In this document: positions 1-6,034 of the stretch, in pieces | How positions within the stretch are numbered: position 1 is the first letter of the stretch | Layout of the letters: each line of letters opens with the position of its first letter | Assembly (NCBI GenBank): GCA_937954195.1 | Contig: CALFYR010000264.1 | Location: 1-20,210 of the forward strand | DNA length: 20,210 nt | Direction: 5' to 3' | Origin: an uncultured Dehalococcoidia bacterium | GTDB lineage: Bacteria; Chloroflexota; Dehalococcoidia; Tepidiformales; Tepidiformaceae | Made by a program: the position numbers and the translations under genes | Notes under the pieces: model-generated | What the model saw: the letters and a program-made list of their open reading frames with translations, nothing else | Told to the model about the DNA's origin: nothing | Database searches by the model: none

Positions 1-324
1 CATCGGCGTGGTCGGCCGCGCCGAGCTCGGGGCGCCTTCCGATGGCTTCCAAACATCCGCAAACGAGCCGAACGCGATGTACACGCCCGCGGGCTGGCCC
101 GCGAGCGGCGGGCGGGTGCCAACCGCGAGGTCGGGCAGGAACCCGGAGCCCGTGACCGTGACGGTATCACCGTCCGGGTTGACCTCGGTCTTCGAAACCT
201 GAATGGAGGGCGTAGCCTGGGCACTGGTGCTGGCAGCCTGGGCGGCGAACATGGCGAACCCGACCGCGATTGCCACAATCAGCCATGTGGCACGGCGAGC
301 TGACGCCCCGACGAACGAATGCAT
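1..324 (-). CDS. Secreted Ig-like (neocarzinostatin/HtaA-associated type) protein, N-terminal part only
   Basis: The gene begins at an ATG at 322-324 and stays open to the window edge, so 108 codons are visible and the C-terminus is missing. The start is supported by AGAGGAG six bases upstream. Residues 1 to about 38 are an export signal: basic N-terminus (SARR), a hydrophobic core (WLIVAIAVGFAMFAA) and a probable signal peptidase I site after AAQAASTSAQA. The mature part opens with a beta-rich segment (VTVTGSGF) followed by GTRPPLAGQPAGVYIAFG and a WKPSEGAPSSAR stretch. From memory, this pattern is common in actinobacterial and chloroflexal surface proteins that combine an Ig/neocarzinostatin-like domain with HtaA domains; that assignment is recalled and not searched. 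It likely acts outside the membrane. It lies downstream of the sigma-factor gene on the same strand but has its own promoter at 470-498 and a structured leader of about 140 bases. Confidence 0.72.
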   Translation of the reverse strand, partial: MHSFVGASARRATWLIVAIAVGFAMFAAQAASTSAQATPSIQVSKTEVNPDGDTVTVTGSGFLPDLAVGTRPPLAGQPAGVYIAFGSFADVWKPSEGAPSSARPTTPM

Positions 325-374
325 GAACGACTCCTCTGGTAATGGGACATGCTGGTGGCGGGGTTGCTTAACCG

Positions 375-414
375 AATGATGTCGATTAGGCGACGCTAAT
401 GCTAGTACATCATT
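375..414 (-). promoter_or_regulatory. Nested inverted repeat in the leader of the secreted Ig-like gene
   Basis: AATGATGT (375-382) and ACATCATT (407-414) are a perfect 8-bp inverted repeat. Nested inside are ATTAG (385-389) and CTAAT (396-400) around a 6-base centre. If the promoter at 470-498 is used, this lies inside the 5' leader and could fold into a two-step hairpin 50-90 bases before the start codon. The inner TTAG-N6-CTAA also loosely resembles a DtxR/IdeR-type half-site arrangement, but the match is partial. Its function is unknown. Confidence 0.4.
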
Positions 415-469
415 TCGCCACCTGTCGAGCACGCATGCACCCCGCACGGCTAACTCCGAAGCGCATTCG

Positions 470-498
470 AACATAGGTATTTGTTAGCAGAGTGTCAA
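470..498 (-). promoter_or_regulatory. Sigma-70-type promoter of the secreted Ig-like gene
   Basis: On the minus strand TTGACA (493-498) is followed after exactly 17 bases by TATGTT (470-475): a perfect -35 hexamer and a good -10. It sits just downstream of the sigma-factor stop codon and reads toward the gene starting at 324, giving a leader of about 140 bases. Two copies of TTGGGACT (plus-strand reading, 504-511 and 523-530) with a 19-base period lie just upstream of the -35 and could be an activator site. Confidence 0.7.
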
Positions 499-539
499 CC
501 TGATTGGGACTATTTGGAAGGTTTGGGACTTTCTGGCAG

Positions 540-1418
540 CTACCCGGCCCGGCCCAACTTCTCAGGATTTCTTATCACGTAAATCGACGCCATCCGCCCT
601 TCATGCACATCGGCGACCAGCAGCGAATGGATGCGCCCCCGCGTGTCCCGAAGTGCCAGGCCCGGCGTGCCGTTGATCATCACCGTTTCCACCGCGCTGG
701 TCTCCATCTTCCTGGTCACGCCGATGGCGAACCGGGCGACGCGGTCAGCGCCATACACGGGGTTCAAGGCCGCCGGCGCCTTGCCGCCGCCGTCCGAATA
801 GATGACGGCGTCCTGGGCCAGCAACTCGATGAGCGCGGCCACATTCCCTTCGCTGACCGCCATCGAAAACCGCGCCGTCAGCATTCGCACCTCATCCGCG
901 CTCGGGTGGAAGCGCTTGCGCTCTTCCGCCACGTGGGCACGCGCCCTGTGAAACGCCTGCCGACAGGCCGCCTCCGACTTCTGCACCACCGGCGCTATCT
1001 CGGCGTAGTCGTAATCGAACACCTCTCGAAGCAGGAACACAGCCCGCTCCACCGGCCTCAACCGCTCGAGCATCACCAGGAACGCCATGCTCACGTCGGC
1101 TTCCATGGCGACTTCCTGCTCGGGTGTCCGCGGCCCCTCCTCGCGGGTGACCAGCGGCTCGGGCAGCCATACCCCGACATACTGTTCGCGTTGAACCCGG
1201 GCCGATTTGAGCCGGTCCATGCAGAGCCGGGTGACGATGGTGATGAAATACGCCTTCGGGTGCTCCGGCTCCACGCCAGCCCCGCGATGCCGAAGGTAGG
1301 CATCCTGCACGGCATCCTCGGCCTCCTGGACCGAACCCATCATCCGGTAGGCAACGCCGAACATCAGCCGGCGGTGTTCTTCGAAAAGTGCGTCGGATGG
1401 CGTGGCCGCCGCATGCAT
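540..1418 (-). CDS. sigJ: ECF41-family (SigJ-like) RNA polymerase sigma factor with fused NTF2-like C-terminal domain
   Basis: This extracytoplasmic-function sigma factor directs RNA polymerase to a specific promoter class. Sigma region 2 covers about residues 10-75 (AYRMMGS, EAEDAVQDAYLR), region 4 about 105-165 (helix-turn-helix DYDYAEIAPVVQKSEAACRQ), and residues 175-292 form a SnoaL/NTF2-like domain. The ECF41 signatures are present: WLPEP in the linker (84-88), DGGGK (209-213) and a C-terminal NPEKL. In characterised ECF41 proteins the C-terminal domain replaces an anti-sigma factor and both restrains and supports activity. I chose the ATG at 1418 (292 aa) because AGGA lies eight bases upstream; the ATG at 1427 has no spaced ribosome site. 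The gene begins about ten bases after the oxidoreductase stop codon, so the two are one operon, as is usual for ECF41 genes, which commonly adjoin carboxymuconolactone decarboxylase, oxidoreductase or epimerase genes. Confidence 0.93.
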   Translation of the reverse strand: MHAAATPSDALFEEHRRLMFGVAYRMMGSVQEAEDAVQDAYLRHRGAGVEPEHPKAYFITIVTRLCMDRLKSARVQREQYVGVWLPEPLVTREEGPRTPEQEVAMEADVSMAFLVMLERLRPVERAVFLLREVFDYDYAEIAPVVQKSEAACRQAFHRARAHVAEERKRFHPSADEVRMLTARFSMAVSEGNVAALIELLAQDAVIYSDGGGKAPAALNPVYGADRVARFAIGVTRKMETSAVETVMINGTPGLALRDTRGRIHSLLVADVHEGRMASIYVIRNPEKLGRAG

Positions 1419-1428
1419 GGCCACCATC

Positions 1429-2751
1429 CTACGAAACGGACGCCAGCCCCGGTGAAGCCAGCGATCCGGCCTGAACGTGGGCAGTCGCCAACTGTGCCGC
1501 GTGCCGCGCGCTCCCGAGCACGCTATCGGCGAGCCAGCCGTGATTGCCGACCCAATCTCCGGCGACGAAGACGCCCGGTGCGTCCTCCACCTCCGGCCCG
1601 GGCCGCCCCGGCAGCCCTCCGTCGACAGCCCGTGGCAACGACGTGGTTACCGTCATCTCCGGGAGGAACTGGCGTCCGACCTCCAGTTCGCGCCACCCGG
1701 GCTGAAGCAGATCGAGGCCGGCCTCCAGTTCGGCAAGCGTCCCCGCGGGGTCGTGCGGGTCCGAGGGTTGAAGGTACTTCGCGACGGAGAGCGTGTGCTG
1801 ACCATTCGGCGCGAGCCTGGCCACCTTGGTATGCACCGAGTAGTAGAGCGGAACGTCGATGCCAACCGCGAACGTCCGCCGCGGCGACGGCATTTTAGAG
1901 ACCGAGACATCGAGGCACGCTGCGCGGGCGGGAACACTTGCCGCGGCAATCCGGGCGAGGGCGGCGCTTTCGGACAGCACCTGCGACGCGATGGCCGGGC
2001 TTGCGGCGAGGATTACCGCGCGGCTATGGATTGTCCGTCCGCCGGCGAGCCTGACCACCCGTCCGTGCCCTTCCTGATCGACGGCCTCCACGCGGGTTCC
2101 GGTTTCGACTACTCCACCAGCCGCTTCAACAGCTCGGCGAAGGCCTTCCACAAGGGTTACCCAGCCACCGTCGAGATAGAGAACGCCACTACTCGCGCCC
2201 GCTAACTGCCTCGCGGCGTCGGTGACATCGATCGTTTCCGGGGCATTGGCGTACGTCGAGAGCCGTACGAGCGCTTCAACATACTCCCGGGCTGAAGGCT
2301 GCTGGCTCTCGGCGGCCAACCATGCCGCGACCGATATGCCCCGCGGCGGTTCGCTCGCGAGCTTGCGGAACGCGACGAACAGCCGCGCCGCCTCCACGCG
2401 GTCGCGCACACCGAAAAGCCGCGTGGTCATCAGGCTGCGGCCCCCCGCCGGGAGCTGGAACAGGCGGCCGTTCCGAATGGCCGCCCCCGCGACGTTCGGC
2501 CTTCCGCCTGTGACCGAGACGCCGAGTTCGGCCAGTACTTCGGTGCCTTCAGCGCCCTGGTAGAGCGCATGAGGCCCCTGGTTGTAGCGGAATCCGTTGG
2601 ACTCGCGCGTCTGGGCTCGCCCACCCAGGCCCGCGGCACGCTCCAGCACGATGACCGTGCGCCCTGCCCGCGCCACATAGGCGGCGGCAGTAAGTCCGGC
2701 AAGCCCGCCCCCAACAATCGCCACGTCGTAAGTACTGTTCTCCGAAGCCAT
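1429..2751 (-). CDS. FAD-dependent oxidoreductase (phytoene desaturase/amine oxidase-like), ECF41-linked
   Basis: This is a flavoprotein with an N-terminal dinucleotide-binding fold: GGGLAG (G14-x-G16-x-x-G19), the ribose-binding Glu at about 37 (VLER) and the following GGRAQT. The C-terminal FAD segment is GVFVAGDWVGNHGWLADSVLGS. At 440 residues it has the usual size of NAD(P)/FAD oxidoreductases in the amine oxidase/desaturase superfamily. The substrate cannot be told from sequence. The start at 2751 is preferred over the in-frame ATG at 2775 because AGGAGG lies eight bases before it. The stop codon lies just before the sigma-factor gene. An exact ECF41-type promoter sits at 2796-2822, so this gene is probably the main target of the sigma factor encoded after it, the classic ECF41 arrangement. 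The physiological signal is not known. Confidence 0.88.
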   Translation of the reverse strand: MASENSTYDVAIVGGGLAGLTAAAYVARAGRTVIVLERAAGLGGRAQTRESNGFRYNQGPHALYQGAEGTEVLAELGVSVTGGRPNVAGAAIRNGRLFQLPAGGRSLMTTRLFGVRDRVEAARLFVAFRKLASEPPRGISVAAWLAAESQQPSAREYVEALVRLSTYANAPETIDVTDAARQLAGASSGVLYLDGGWVTLVEGLRRAVEAAGGVVETGTRVEAVDQEGHGRVVRLAGGRTIHSRAVILAASPAIASQVLSESAALARIAAASVPARAACLDVSVSKMPSPRRTFAVGIDVPLYYSVHTKVARLAPNGQHTLSVAKYLQPSDPHDPAGTLAELEAGLDLLQPGWRELEVGRQFLPEMTVTTSLPRAVDGGLPGRPGPEVEDAPGVFVAGDWVGNHGWLADSVLGSARHAAQLATAHVQAGSLASPGLASVS

Positions 2752-2795
2752 CGCGTTCGCCTCCTGGCATCTCATCGATGCCGTCTCAGAGGAGA

Positions 2796-2822
2796 GACGA
2801 TTAGCCCCGCCAGGTTGTGACA
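2796..2822 (-). promoter_or_regulatory. ECF41-type promoter, TGTCACA-N16-CGTC
   Basis: Reading the minus strand, TGTCACA (2816-2822) is followed after 16 bases by CGTC (2796-2799). This matches the published ECF41 target promoter (TGTCACA at -35, CGTC at -10). It lies one base after the stop codon of the LLM oxidoreductase and about 45 bases before the oxidoreductase start at 2751, pointing into the oxidoreductase-sigma operon. The expected transcript starts around 2788-2790. Confidence 0.82.
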
Positions 2823-2823
2823 G

Positions 2824-3756
2824 CTACTTGAAGTGCGGCAGCACAGTCTCCGCGAACAGCTTCGCCGGCTCCTTCGTATCCCGGCCGAAGAACTCGATCT
2901 GGAACATCGTGCAGCCAAGGTCGATGTGCTTCTGGATCTGCTCTCGCACGCGCTGCGGGCTACCAGCGATTGCCAGCGGGCCCGTCGGGTCGCCCATATG
3001 CCCGCCGAAGATCTTCTTCGCCGTTTCGACCATTGGGCCGGCGCTCGCCTCGTCGGGCGCGATCGTCACGAGGCACTGCTGGCTGATGACGATGTCGTTC
3101 GGGTCCCGGCCGAGGGCGTCGCAATGCTGTTTGAGGACTTCGACCTTGCGCGGGAGTTCGGCCTGCCGGGCCGCCTGGTGGTTCCAGATGGCCGCGTGCT
3201 GGGCCGCCAGCTTCATCGTCACCTTTTCGCCCGAGCCACCGATCAGGATTGGGGGCGTGCGCACCGGCTTCGGCTCGCACACGAGGTTGTTCGTCTGCAC
3301 GTACTTGCCTTCGTAGGTCACGCTCGGCTCCGACCACATCGCCTTCAGCAGCTCAACCGTCTCGCGCAGCTGGCCCATGCGTCCACTGGTGGGCAGGAAG
3401 GGCATCCCGAAATCGGTGAACTCGCGCGGCATCCAGCCAGCGCCGAAGCCGGGGATGACACGGCCGCCCGAGATGTTGTCGACCGTCGCGATGACCTTTC
3501 CGAGGTGGGCGGCGTTCCGCATGCCGACGGGCGTCACCAGCGTGCCAATCTCCACCTTGTCGGTCACGGCCGCCACAGCCGAGATGAGCGACCATGCCTC
3601 GAGAATGGGGATCTGGGGCGACTGCGGCCCGTACAGGTGATCGCACACCCAGAGTGAGTCGTATCCCATTGCCTCGAATTCGACCGAAGCGGACTTCGCC
3701 TCTTCCCAGGTTCGCTTGATCTGCGGGATGGTGACACCGAAATGGATGGGCTTCAT
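2824..3756 (-). CDS. LLM-class F420-dependent oxidoreductase
   Basis: A bacterial luciferase-like TIM-barrel oxidoreductase of 310 residues, the usual length. It opens with KPIHFGVTIPQ, then GYDSLWVCDHLYGP, EIGTLVTPVGMRN, the GGRVIPGFGAGWMPREF loop and PPILIGGSGEK, all typical of the F420-binding LLM subgroup rather than true FMN luciferases. Hydride transfer through F420H2 is the expected chemistry; the substrate is unknown. The ATG at 3756 is preceded by GGAG at eight bases. It is the first gene of its transcript, and its stop codon abuts the ECF41 promoter of the next operon. The upstream region carries a long inverted repeat (3802-3836) beside a possible -10 TAGGCT (3793-3798), which suggests local repression, though this is inference. 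Confidence 0.9.
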   Translation of the reverse strand: MKPIHFGVTIPQIKRTWEEAKSASVEFEAMGYDSLWVCDHLYGPQSPQIPILEAWSLISAVAAVTDKVEIGTLVTPVGMRNAAHLGKVIATVDNISGGRVIPGFGAGWMPREFTDFGMPFLPTSGRMGQLRETVELLKAMWSEPSVTYEGKYVQTNNLVCEPKPVRTPPILIGGSGEKVTMKLAAQHAAIWNHQAARQAELPRKVEVLKQHCDALGRDPNDIVISQQCLVTIAPDEASAGPMVETAKKIFGGHMGDPTGPLAIAGSPQRVREQIQKHIDLGCTMFQIEFFGRDTKEPAKLFAETVLPHFK

Positions 3757-3801
3757 GTTGGTTTCTCCGAAAGGTGAGCGTGTGTGCGGGGAAGCCTACT
3801 T

Positions 3802-3836
3802 GTTCGGGGCGACAGTTGCGACCGCCTGCCCCGAAC
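3802..3836. promoter_or_regulatory. Overlapping inverted repeats between divergent genes, possible operator
   Basis: GTTCGGGGC (3802-3810) and GCCCCGAAC (3828-3836) form a perfect 9-bp inverted repeat around 17 bases. A second pair, ACAGTT (3812-3817) and AACTGT (3834-3839), overlaps it, so the two pairings exclude each other if transcribed. The element fills the space upstream of a TAGGCT box (3793-3798, minus strand) that could serve the LLM oxidoreductase. The rest of the 177-base divergent region holds TATATT (3894-3899) facing the coiled-coil genes and two ATTCCGG copies (3884-3890, 3897-3903). Confidence 0.45.
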
Positions 3837-3933
3837 TGTGAAGAATCGCCGCCCTGGCCGCTTTTCGCCCTACTGACCAGCGGATTCCGGGCGTATATTC
3901 CGGTAGAGGTTTGGTGAAAGCGGGGTCCGGCGC

Positions 3934-4542
3934 GTGCGTTTCCCACTGCGAAGGCAACAACAGGATGAGGTCGCGGCGAGCGAAGGGGCGAATGCACCCT
4001 CGTCCGAACCCATCCCGTTCCCACCGCCGGCTGATGCCCACGCCGGAAGCTGGGAGGAGCTGCTTCGCTCCCGCACTGCCCCCAGGGTCGATTTCCCCTT
4101 GAAGGGCCAGATGACCGGCAGCGACGCCCGGGCCGAACGGCTCGTGCGCCAGGTACGCCAGGATGTCGAACGGCTGCAATCCACGCTCTCACAACTCGCC
4201 ACTGAACAGAGCGAGCTCTACGAAGTTGACGCGGCCTCCGTCGCGGCGAACCCGGATGCGGCGCTCACGCTCCCGCCGGCCGTGCTTGTCCGCGCGCTCA
4301 TCGCCTCGGATCAGGAAAACCGCTCGCTCCGAAAGCGCGTCGCCAAAGGCCGTACGCGCGAGCAAAAGCTGCGCGAAAAACTGCACCGGATGGAACTGGA
4401 CGAGGCATCGCGGAAAAGCCGCCTCGAAACACTCGAAGAAGTGCTCGCGGCACTTCACGGCAACCTCCAGGACCTGCGCGCAGAACGTGAATACCTGCGG
4501 CAGCAATCCGCGCCGCAGCTCCCGCCCGGCGGCGAACGGTGA
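3934..4542 (+). CDS. Coiled-coil protein of unknown function
   Basis: I do not recognise this 202-residue protein. It starts with GTG; the reading frame is closed by a stop at 3904, and GGGG eight bases upstream is a weak ribosome site. An internal ATG at 4111 with a better AAGG site would give 143 residues. Residues 1-60 are proline-rich and low in predicted structure. Residues 65 to about 190 are highly charged heptad-like helices (RLVRQVRQDVERLQSTLSQL, then ENRSLRKRVAKGRTREQKLREKL, then EEVLAALHGNLQDLRAEREY), typical of a long coiled coil. There is no signal peptide or membrane segment, so it should be cytoplasmic. The stop codon overlaps the start of the next gene (GTGA). Its C-terminal pattern VLAALHGNLQDLRAEREYLR resembles part of that neighbour, suggesting duplication or paired assembly. 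Confidence 0.68.
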   Translation: MRFPLRRQQQDEVAASEGANAPSSEPIPFPPPADAHAGSWEELLRSRTAPRVDFPLKGQMTGSDARAERLVRQVRQDVERLQSTLSQLATEQSELYEVDAASVAANPDAALTLPPAVLVRALIASDQENRSLRKRVAKGRTREQKLREKLHRMELDEASRKSRLETLEEVLAALHGNLQDLRAEREYLRQQSAPQLPPGGER

Positions 4543-4796
4543 CAGCGCTCGCGGTGCGCCCGTACGCGCCCGCCATCGACCGCGACTCCCTCGCCGAGGA
4601 AGTACGGCGCCTTCGCGAAGAAGCCCGCTCCCGCACGCTCGAAGTCGACCTGCTCGTCGCGGCGCTCAAAGACCACATCCGCGACCTCCAGGCCGAACGC
4701 GACCACCTGCGGAGCGAACTATCCCGCGCCGCAGCCGACAGGCGGCTCGCAGAGAGCGACTGGTTGCGCCGGGGAATGAAAGGGCCGCGAGACTAG
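4539..4796 (+). CDS. Small coiled-coil protein, likely partner or paralogue of the upstream gene
   Basis: An 85-residue protein starting at a GTG that overlaps the previous stop codon by four bases, so the two are translationally coupled. After a short N-terminal tail it is one charged helix with coiled-coil spacing (LAEEVRRLREEARSR, LLVAALKDHIRDLQAERDHL). The segment LVAALKDHIRDLQAERDHLR aligns with the C-terminal helix of the upstream protein. It is cytoplasmic by absence of any signal. No function can be assigned; a hetero-oligomeric coiled coil with its neighbour is the simplest guess. A stem-loop spans its stop codon at 4782-4806. Confidence 0.62.
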   Translation: MTALAVRPYAPAIDRDSLAEEVRRLREEARSRTLEVDLLVAALKDHIRDLQAERDHLRSELSRAAADRRLAESDWLRRGMKGPRD

Positions 4797-4806
4797 CCCG
4801 CGGCCC
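4782..4806. terminator. Stem-loop between convergent genes, possible terminator
   Basis: GGGCCGCG (4782-4789) pairs with CGCGGCCC (4799-4806) across nine bases that include the stop codon of the small coiled-coil gene. No T-tract follows, so it is a weak candidate, but it lies between two converging transcripts. Confidence 0.35.
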
Positions 4807-4827
4807 GGATCAAAGGCGAATCAGCGG

Positions 4828-5223
4828 TTAGCTGTCGGGTGTCGGAGTGTTGTTGTCGTCCCCGCCCCCATCCAGCACGTCCTCAAGCTGATCAGCCAGG
4901 CGGTCGAAGTCATCGGCGATGGCGTCGCGCTCATCTTCGGTCGCGGAACTCCATTCGTCGTACGTATCCTCAACCTGCTGCCAGACGCTCGAGAGCGCGT
5001 CCTGCGTCTCATCCGTGGCGTTTTCGAAGCGATCCTCAAGGTCGTTGAAGCGCTCCTCGATGTCGTTATCCGAGTCATTGCCGTCCGGGGTGCCGGTCAC
5101 CGGCGTGAGCGTCGTATCGATGGTGCCGTTGATGCCATCGTCATCGTCGTCGTCGCCGCAGGCAACCGCAGGGATGATCAGTACGAGCGTCGCGGCCGGA
5201 AGCAAGAGTTTTCGTCGAAGCAT
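4828..5223 (-). CDS. Small acidic lipoprotein
   Basis: A 131-residue lipoprotein of unknown role. The N-terminus has LRRK, a hydrophobic core (LLLPAATLVLIIPA) and the lipobox AVAC with the acylated Cys at 22. Directly after it come six Asp residues (encoded by a GAC/GAT triplet run), a Thr/Pro-rich spacer (TTLTPVTGTPDG) and a strongly acidic helical segment rich in Asp and Glu (about 58-120), ending in a TPTPDS tail. The protein is expected to sit on the outer face of the cytoplasmic membrane and to be very negatively charged, which might suit cation binding; that is inference. The ATG at 5223 is chosen over an in-frame start at 5253 because AAAGGAG lies seven bases upstream and the shorter form begins directly with the signal peptide. 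It stands alone on its transcript. Confidence 0.78.
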   Translation of the reverse strand: MLRRKLLLPAATLVLIIPAVACGDDDDDDGINGTIDTTLTPVTGTPDGNDSDNDIEERFNDLEDRFENATDETQDALSSVWQQVEDTYDEWSSATEDERDAIADDFDRLADQLEDVLDGGGDDNNTPTPDS

Positions 5224-5309
5224 GAGTGGACTCCTTTCGTCGTTAGTTGTCACTCAAACTTCAGGGTGCGGTGGGCACGACGAAATCGCCGTAAACCAAC
5301 CACGCCGAT

Positions 5310-5327
5310 GGCTAACAGTTACCTAAC
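5310..5327 (-). promoter_or_regulatory. Direct repeat of response-regulator type upstream of the acidic lipoprotein gene
   Basis: On the minus strand GTTAGGT and GTTAGCC are separated by AACT, giving 7-bp half-sites with an 11-bp period, the geometry used by OmpR/PhoB-family response regulators. It lies about 90 bases before the lipoprotein start. No clear -10/-35 pair was found in the 127-base gap 5224-5350, which otherwise appears empty. Confidence 0.35.
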
Positions 5328-5350
5328 GCCGAGAGTTCCCCGGTACGCCG

Positions 5351-5539
5351 CTACCACCACCCATCCTTATAGAACCAACCCTTGTGCTCCCGCCCGGCCG
5401 GGCCCGCTTCCTTGAGACGCGTGAGATGCTTGCGGCAGAGTTGAACCGTGATCCGGTCGCGTTCCTCGCCGCGCCACTTCAGCACGGCGACCTCCTGCAG
5501 GGGCGGCTCCATACACCAGAGACATCGTGGTCGTGGCAT
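5351..5539 (-). CDS. Small zinc-ribbon-like protein
   Basis: A 62-residue protein of unknown function. It has four spaced metal-ligand candidates: C6-x2-C9 near the N-terminus (RCLWC) and C35-x2-H38 (LCRKH), the layout of a small treble-clef or zinc-ribbon fold. The C-terminus is aromatic and basic (HKGWFYKDGWW). The ATG at 5539 overlaps the stop codon of the acetyltransferase (ATGA), which decides the start and shows translational coupling; a longer in-frame version from 5593 would run inside the acetyltransferase. It is the last gene of the run beginning at the toxin-antitoxin pair. A role linked to the acetyltransferase is possible but unsupported beyond position. Confidence 0.68.
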   Translation of the reverse strand: MPRPRCLWCMEPPLQEVAVLKWRGEERDRITVQLCRKHLTRLKEAGPAGREHKGWFYKDGWW

Positions 5540-6033
5540 CAGCGGGCCTCCTCGGGGAATTCCATCACAAAGCCCCACTCGCGGCTCTGCCATGGGTCGG
5601 GCGCGTAACGGAAGCGGTCGTTCCGGAACCCGCAGCGCTGGTACACGCCGTGGGCATGGGTGAAGTGTACGTCGCTAAAGAGTACAAGGCGCCGCGCGCC
5701 CCGGGCCCGGGCTGCTTCGACTACCCAGTTGCACAGCCGTTCACCGAGCCGGTGGCCACGCGCACTCGAAAGCACATACAAACGGTGCAGTTCGAACTCG
5801 CCGCCACCGTCGTCGGTCAGCCCCACGCATCCAACGACTTCCCCGGCCTCATCTTCGACCACGACGAACCAGCCCTTTTCGCCATCGTAGTAGCGTTCGG
5901 GATACAGCAGATCGGCGTCGTAGTCCGATTCCTGAAACGGGAAGCCGTACTCTTCGAAAACCGCCGACACCACCCGCCACGGACCATCGCCGTGGCGCTC
6001 GCGGCTGTAGGGGACGATGTGAAACGCCGCCAC
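5539..6033 (-). CDS. GNAT-family N-acetyltransferase
   Basis: A 164-residue acetyltransferase of the GNAT fold, which transfers the acetyl group of acetyl-CoA to an amine. The central strands and acetyl-CoA loop are visible: GWFVVVEDEAGEVVGCVGL (strands 3-4), ELHRLYVLSSARGHRLGERL, where the R/Q-x-x-G-x-G/A pyrophosphate loop appears as ARGHRLG, then ARRLVLFSDVHFTHAHGVYQ with the late Tyr and a YQRCGF motif. The substrate is unknown. I chose the GTG at 6033, one base after the FabI stop codon and preceded by GGGAG; a longer frame back to 6120 would only re-read the end of fabI. It sits in the fabI transcript and its stop overlaps the zinc-ribbon gene. Confidence 0.85.
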   Translation of the reverse strand: MAAFHIVPYSRERHGDGPWRVVSAVFEEYGFPFQESDYDADLLYPERYYDGEKGWFVVVEDEAGEVVGCVGLTDDGGGEFELHRLYVLSSARGHRLGERLCNWVVEAARARGARRLVLFSDVHFTHAHGVYQRCGFRNDRFRYAPDPWQSREWGFVMEFPEEAR

Positions 6034-6034
6034 G

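Noticed and set aside
504..1898. Long plus-strand open frame of 464 codons
   Set aside because: It is antisense to the sigma factor and oxidoreductase genes; its translation is arginine/proline/histidine-rich with no domain pattern, as expected from GC-rich third positions.
2833..3657. Plus-strand open frame of 274 codons
   Set aside because: It is antisense to the LLM oxidoreductase and has no recognisable motif or ribosome site.
5140..5160. Triplet run encoding six Asp in the lipoprotein
   Set aside because: Considered as a phase-variation repeat, but a triplet unit cannot shift the frame, and runs of Asp after lipoboxes are common.
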